DNA of 64,000 nt from assembly GCA_029532415.1 (NCBI GenBank), contig JAQOTA010000048.1, forward strand, positions 484,001 to 548,000. The letters run 5' to 3'. This DNA is from Marasmius tenuissimus (lineage: Eukaryota > Basidiomycota > Agaricomycetes > Agaricales > Marasmiaceae). The position numbers and the translations under genes were made by a program. The notes beneath the pieces are model-generated. The model saw only the letters and a program-made list of their open reading frames with translations. It did no database searches and had not been told where the DNA came from. Shown here piece after piece: positions 58,927-64,000 of the stretch. Within the stretch, counting starts at the first letter, position 1, and every line of letters starts with the position of its first letter.

Positions 58927-59880
58927 GTGTGATGTTCAAAATGGACTGACCTCTTTCGCGACTCCAGAGCCCACGGCCAACGCATCGATGTCGATATCTT
59001 CGGATGGTAATCAATCGAAAGGTAAAAACACTATCTTCACGCGAACTTCCTCAGTTCAACTGAATTGTTCTCAACGATGTGCGCAACCGCAGCCACGCAG
59101 GCAGGAGGTTTCTGGTCGCCTTTGATTTGGCCACTCCCATTGACGGTTTGGCGTGATTCCGATATCCCTGTAGCTGTCGCATTATGATGCCAGAGAACAA
59201 CACCATATGTGAATGAGGCTTTGGAGACGGAACAATCCGAGCACGAGACCGACGGCTGAGACTGGATCGAAACACTGGTGTGTCATTATCACCAACGAGC
59301 ATGATTAACTTGGACAAATGTTCAGGAAAGACTCGGGTATACGGGAGGAGAAATCCCGAAATCAGGGGTCCAGCTGTGATGGCCCAGGGAGAACTGAAGT
59401 CTGCTCACAGTCATCAATAGGAAGTGTATAAGGACAATCGGAATGCAAGAGCAGATGCACCTATCCTCCAATGTTGCAATCTCGGTCAAATTGTCGTGGC
59501 AGTAGGTCGTCATAAATAGAAAAGCCGGTTCGGGAAATGTATGCAGAACCAGCATGGGAAATTATTCACATTCTAATAACATCGTGAACAGTCCGAGAGG
59601 AAACAAGATGTACGCTGGTTTTGATGATCAATAATTCCCATGAGGATAGGTCCGTTGCCTTGACAGGGATCAATAGTCTGTCTTCAACCTTAGTATGGCC
59701 TGTAACGAACACCAAGTGTTTTTCCCTTCCTCCGACAGTAGAAGCTCGCTCGGCCATGCTCGCCTAAGTCTTGCGGAAACGACTCCGCACAAGATTCTGA
59801 ATAGCGGGAGAGGAGGGTCCTGTTCCACGCTACATCACGTATCAATTGTATCAAAGTTCTAGACAAAACTGCAAAACACA

Positions 59881-59889
59881 TATATATAT
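59881..59889 (+). promoter_or_regulatory. TATA box
   Basis: TATATATAT 76 bases upstream of the ATG at 59957. Confidence 0.45.
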
Positions 59890-59956
59890 GTCGAAAGGCA
59901 CGACGTATTTTACCCTATTTCCATCTCAACCATCTACTCCTTGCGTCTGAGACGTG

Positions 59957-60858
59957 ATGCAGCGAGTCGACGATACCGACTCTCGTCTGGTCTACACTCC
60001 ACCCGAAAAGTGGCACACAGCCGGAGTGGAGGCCGAGTTCATGCATTCAACGCATTGGACGACCACAGCAGATGCTCAGATGACTTTTCAGTTCAGAGGT
60101 TAATCGTTCTTCGTACGAGCCGAACCCCAACTGATCCTATTCGGTGCTTCAGGAACAAAGGTCTCGGTATTTGGGACGATATCTTCGAACACACCTCAAC
60201 CTGCAACGCTCAACCTCTTCAGCGTCGATGATCGAGAGCCTAGTTCTTGGTCTGCCGCTGCGCAGAAACCCGCCGTGTATAAACAGCTTTTTTTCAGTTC
60301 CCCTACATTAGAGGATGGAATACATACACTGACTATGAATGTCACGATTAACGATAGCCAAACGTTCATCGACTACTTGGAATTCGAGCCAAGTCAATCG
60401 TCGTCAACATCCTCATTTTCATCCTCCAGTTCGACTTCATTGTCTACCTCTGGTGTTCCAATACCTTCAACCTCGGTGGTCTTTCAAGCATCCGGTGGAT
60501 CCCTGCCTGCGGGTGCTGTGGCTGGAATATCTGTCGCGGCTACATTAGTAGTTATGTCAGGGTTGGGCTGCCTCTTTTGGTGGTGGAGACGGAGGAGACA
60601 TAAACGAAGACGGGGAGTTGACTCAACTGAGCCTCAAATGACTCGTGAGTCAGACTCAAAACATATCGAGGACGCCCGCAACATTACTCACCTTGCTCTC
60701 GCTCAGCGTATCCATTGATGTCAAGCAACTTCCAAACCACTTTCGTGCGTCCGAGTATGACGGCACCGTCAAGTGGGACTTGGTACGAAAGTACGAGCGA
60801 GTATATCAGCGTGACAAGGGCATCACAGAAGCCCCCTCCCCCTCCTTATCGCGAATAG
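59957..60858 (+). CDS. Single-pass membrane protein with PPxY tail (copy 1)
   Basis: It starts MQRVDDTDSRLVYTPPEKWH at 59957. The first intron follows FQFRG (acceptor near 60152). The ectodomain reads GTKVSVFGTISSNTPQPATL and LEDGIHTLTMNVTIND, the pattern of a beta-rich, galactose-binding-like fold that I recall from mushroom membrane proteins. A Ser-rich stalk follows, then one helix (GAVAGISVAATLVVMSGLGC, LFWWW) and a basic stop-transfer (RRRRHKRRR). A last intron (about 60647-60709) must be removed to reach YPLMSSNFQTTFVRPS and the end KPPPPPYRE at 60858. Without this splice the frame stops at 60718. The PPPPY end fits a WW-domain (Rsp5-type ubiquitin ligase) ligand. There is no evident N-terminal signal peptide. 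Paralogue at 62815-63720. Confidence 0.75.
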
Positions 60859-62039
60859 CGCACAGTATTCTGGATAGATTGCTTCATTGGGACACACGTC
60901 GGAGTTGGCAAGCGATGTGAACTAGATGACCAAAGTTTAGGCCCTATAATACGAGGTGTCTGAGTAATAAAACATTTGTGCCATGGCGCTGCATTTGTGT
61001 GTCTGACTTCCAAGTTTCAAATGTGCTGCATGATAACATAGAACGACAATGATCCCAAAGACCCGTTTAAGTGGTTGCATGTTTGGACGCCTGAATATAA
61101 GCAACGTATTGACAAGAGAGTTCAAGAGGCTCAAAAATGAAGTGAGAAACTTGTAAAAGGTCGTGCGTTTGATGGATTGTTTGAAGGGGGTGTTTGAACC
61201 AGTGCATTTCAACGTATCCATGATAGCTTACCTGTAACAGCTCATGACAGGCTGCTCTCAAGCCCTTTTCTATACCATCAAGCTAACCTTCCTCGTCAAC
61301 CAAGCCAATTTCCAGCAAGATGATACTGTGAGTGAGATTCTGTCCTCTCGAGGGCTGGTGTCTACAGTCTCCGTACCAGAAAGGAGCCGGCCCGAGGGAT
61401 TGGGGGGGCGTAACAACTTCTCGGTCGCTACAATAAGAGTCAAAAAGTTGTGTACGCCGAATGAGGAACTTGAGAGCGCGGTCAAAATCGGTATGCAAGA
61501 GTAGCGGTGTACTCAAATTCAGGAAAGACTCAGAAGATTTGAATTTAAGGACTCATTGGCAAGCCAGTCACCAGTAATTACTACCCTCCCCACTCTCATC
61601 ATGATCTTGCCCTCGACCCATTGCCAATGAGTCAATCAATAAGACGTTCAAAGGACCTATTCAAGTTGAATCTTAGCATATGTCGAGCACGAAAAGGTTG
61701 AAGAGGATCTGGACGCGAGCTCGAGGCTCGAGACGATGGTGGGTTTGGAAGAGAGATTTACGCGCCAAAAAGAGGCTTCCGGCACGACACGGCGAACGGC
61801 ATCGTGTTCGGACTTTGCCGGTCTGAATCAGGCGACAGCCCTGGTTTGTTTTTACTCAACGGCCCGTTCTATCCCTTCGTTTCTCTCCTCAACCTCCGTT
61901 CAAGCTCCTCGAACCCGTCTCTCATAAATACCAGGGTCCCAAAGGCGCGCTCATTCTCATTCCGGCCGTTAGCTCAAGAATCAGCGGGTCAAACTTCAAG
62001 TTCAATCCTGTAGGTTGTACAATCTTTGACGCACTGGCC
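60859..62039. other. Spacer between array copies
   Basis: A minus frame at 60937-61221 and plus frames around 61736-62013 are open but unfamiliar. No gene identified. Confidence 0.3.
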
Positions 62040-63720
62040 GAATCGAAGGATTCGGGTATGTGGGAGGGAAATTCCGAGGTCAAAAGACCAATGTGACGAA
62101 TAGGCCAGCGGGAGCTGAAGTCTGTTTACAAGAGTCATCTAATAAGGAAGTGTATAGCGATGATCTTGCAGCTACGCAAGAGCAAGTGCACCCGATCGAA
62201 TGGCTCAAGTTGACAGGTGCACCAATCGCATGCAAAGTTACTACCGGAATCATGGGAGACTAGTCGTAATTGAATATCAACTTGCCTTGGAAGGGACAAG
62301 GTGTACGCCGATTTCTGATGATCAAGGATTCCCATCAAGAAATCCCTGTGGCCTTGACAGGCATGGGTCATACATGGCTTGTTTCCGACCTTGCTTTGAC
62401 CTCCGACGAGAACTAGATACTTTTTCACCTTGCTTGACGAGGTCTCTCTGCTTACCATAATCCAAGCTCAGCCACTTTATGTCCACATGCGTCCACATCA
62501 GTTTCCCAATCAAGCGACAATGGCCATTAAGTATTGAGTGGCCAAGCAAAGCGTGAGGCCGGCGGAGATGGCGTTTCCAGTCTCTTTCTCCGTTGGCAGT
62601 AGTAGATTCAGATCTCGCCTCCCAGAAAGCTGCCTTCTTTGACCGCGAGGCTCTGAACAGTGGCGGAAGAACAGCTCCATGTCACAGCATGAATCAATCA
62701 TATCAAAGATCTGAACGAAACTGCAACTACATAAATGTGCTGACAGGCATGAGTGGCGACGCAGTTCTCCCCACCTCCATCTCGACCTTCGGTGTTTATC
62801 GTGTCTAGGACGTAATGGAACGAGTCGACGACACCGATTCTCGTTTGGTCTATACTCCATCCAAAGAATGGCACGTAGCTGGAGTCCCAGCCGAATTCAT
62901 GCATTCGACGCATTGGACGAATACTTCGGATGCCCAGATGGCTTTTCAATTTAAAGGTTGGTAATTCCTCTGACAAGAAAGTCCTCGACTAATCTTATAC
63001 GGTGCTCCAGGAACAAAGATTTCTGCATATGGGACGATATCTTCGAACCTACCTACCCTCAAGACCCTCACCTTGATCAGCGTCGATGACGGAGAGCCGG
63101 TTCGTTGGGAGGTTTCTCCGCAGGAAGAAGCTGTGTACCATCAACTTATGTTCGATTCACCCATTTTAAAGGATGGGGTACATATCCTGACTATGAAGGC
63201 GACGGTAAACGGAAGCGAAACATTCCTCGACTACTTAGAATTTGCGCCCAGCCAGCCATCGTCAATATCTTCATCCTCAGAATTACCGACATCGACTTCA
63301 TCGAACTCTGGTGCGCCGATACCTGCAACCTCGGTGGTCGTCCAAGTCTCCCAGGGTGGAGCCCTACCAGCGGGTGCTGTGGCTGGGATATCGGTTGCGG
63401 CCACGCTGGCAGTCATATCGGGGTTGGGGTGCCTCTTCTTTTGGTGGAAACAGAGACATAGACGAAGATTGCGAGATGACCCAAGTGGGCCTCAGGTGAC
63501 TCGTAAGTCGCAAATTGCTTTGAAGAGAGGACTGAATTACTCACTTTACACCCGCCCAGCCTATCCATTGATGTCAACAACTCGAACAACGACTAGTTAC
63601 GAAACGACTTTACCGTCAAGTGGAACTTCAGGTCCACGTGCGACGGATAATCAGAGTATGAGTGAGTATAGCAGCGCAACACGTACCCAGCGAAAACCTC
63701 CCCCTCCTTATCGTAAATAA
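62040..63720. repeat. Tandem duplication unit, second copy
   Basis: Matches 59300-60858; the two start codons are 2858 bases apart. Confidence 0.65.
62815..63720 (+). CDS. Single-pass membrane protein with PPxY tail (copy 2)
   Basis: It starts MERVDDTDSRLVYTPSKEWH at 62815. An intron follows FQFKG (acceptor near 63011), then comes GTKISAYGTISSNLPTLKTL, SVDDGEPVRW and LKDGVHILTMKATVNGSETF. The stalk is SSSSELPTSTSSNSG, the helix GAVAGISVAATLAVISGLGC with LFFWW, and the basic flank KQRHRRRLR. The 57-base segment after PQVTR (63504-63560) has GT-AG ends and corresponds to the intron of copy 1. Its length is a multiple of three with no stop, so both retained and spliced forms are coding. The tail ends QRKPPPPYRK at 63720. 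Probably type I-like topology, ectodomain outside, PPxY motif in the cytosol. Ligand unknown. Confidence 0.8.
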
Positions 63721-63897
63721 ACTCGCCACACGAGCTCATTGTTGAGTCGCTTCAGCTTGGGACGATCGATGGAATTGACAAGAAATGTAAACCAGAGTAA
63801 TGAATGAAGTTTTGTTTATCGAATGTTCAAAGGTTCGTCGTTTTCGAGTTATCCGGCGTCCGTCTTGGACCAAATGTGCCGGGCGCCTCATGAATGA

Positions 63898-64000
63898 GAG
63901 TCTTTGTGTTTGGGACGACAATTGCGAGTCTGCTTACCCTGGAAATGCTCGTTCTGTGTAGCATCGGTGATGGAGAGTTTGTTCCTTCTCTCCGCAGAAG
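63898..64000 (+). pseudogene. Third array copy, ectodomain fragment at window edge
   Basis: Plus-strand text VFGTTIASLLTLEMLVLCSI and GDGEFVPSL aligns with SAYGTISSNLPTLKTLTLIS and VDDGEPVRW of copy 2. The first exon (VDDTDSR-type start) is not visible upstream, so this copy is probably truncated. It is cut by the window end, so completeness to the right is unknown. Confidence 0.5.

Larger units (their letters stand above)
59300..60858. repeat. Tandem duplication unit, first copy
   Basis: The upstream region and gene here match 62040-63720. For example, CTGAAGTCTG is followed by a similar AGGAAGTGTATA segment in both (near 59395 and 62115), and the coding parts align throughout. Confidence 0.65.

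Noticed and set aside
1..64000. CRISPR arrays, bacterial operons or prophage
   Set aside because: No regularly spaced short repeats, no ribosome-binding-site gene chains; intron structure and families are fungal.

Overview
The window looks like nuclear DNA of a mushroom-forming basidiomycete (Agaricomycetes). Genes are split by introns of roughly 50-70 bases with GT-AG ends. The protein families are ones typical of that group: DUF6533 membrane proteins, DUF6535 proteins, MYND-finger proteins, F-box proteins with a coiled-coil leader, kinase-ankyrin fusions and small Kex2-processed secreted proteins. I see no rRNA, tRNA, CRISPR or bacterial-type operon. Exon maps are my own splice reading, without transcript support.

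Layout. 1-5.4 kb: a possible membrane-protein remnant, a MYND zinc-finger gene (+), an unresolved stretch, and a LigB-type extradiol dioxygenase gene (-). 5.9-12.5 kb: three DUF6533 genes in a row (-). 13.5-17.3 kb: a broken kinase-ankyrin gene (-). 17.3-19.3 kb: a dispersed repeat, a 150-bp MITE and a cytochrome P450 fragment. 19.8-21.5 kb: an intact F-box gene. 21.6-23.5 kb: two decayed membrane-protein genes in tandem. 23.9-27.1 kb: two members of an unnamed one-helix protein family. 27.1-34 kb: a tandem segmental duplication carrying two DUF6533 genes (+).

34.2-41 kb: a second MITE, decayed duplicated DNA, a third one-helix gene with a stop codon, an F-box paralogue broken by a frameshift, and a third MITE. 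41.1-45.1 kb: a multi-pass membrane protein and an intact DUF6535 gene. 45.7-49.4 kb: two paralogous secreted proteins with ten conserved cysteines. 50.9-54 kb: a second copy of the decayed segment, then a DUF6535 pseudogene with an internal deletion. 54.2-55.8 kb: another multi-pass membrane protein (-). 58.2-64 kb: an unnamed conserved gene, then a tandem array of single-pass membrane proteins with PPxY tails that runs off the right edge.

This is accessory, duplication-rich DNA with no evident pathway. Its themes are expansion and decay of membrane or surface proteins, and small elements with terminal inverted repeats. The most interesting unexplained items are the Kex2-processed ten-cysteine pair, the PPxY-tailed receptor-like array, and the one-helix family with fixed exon lengths.
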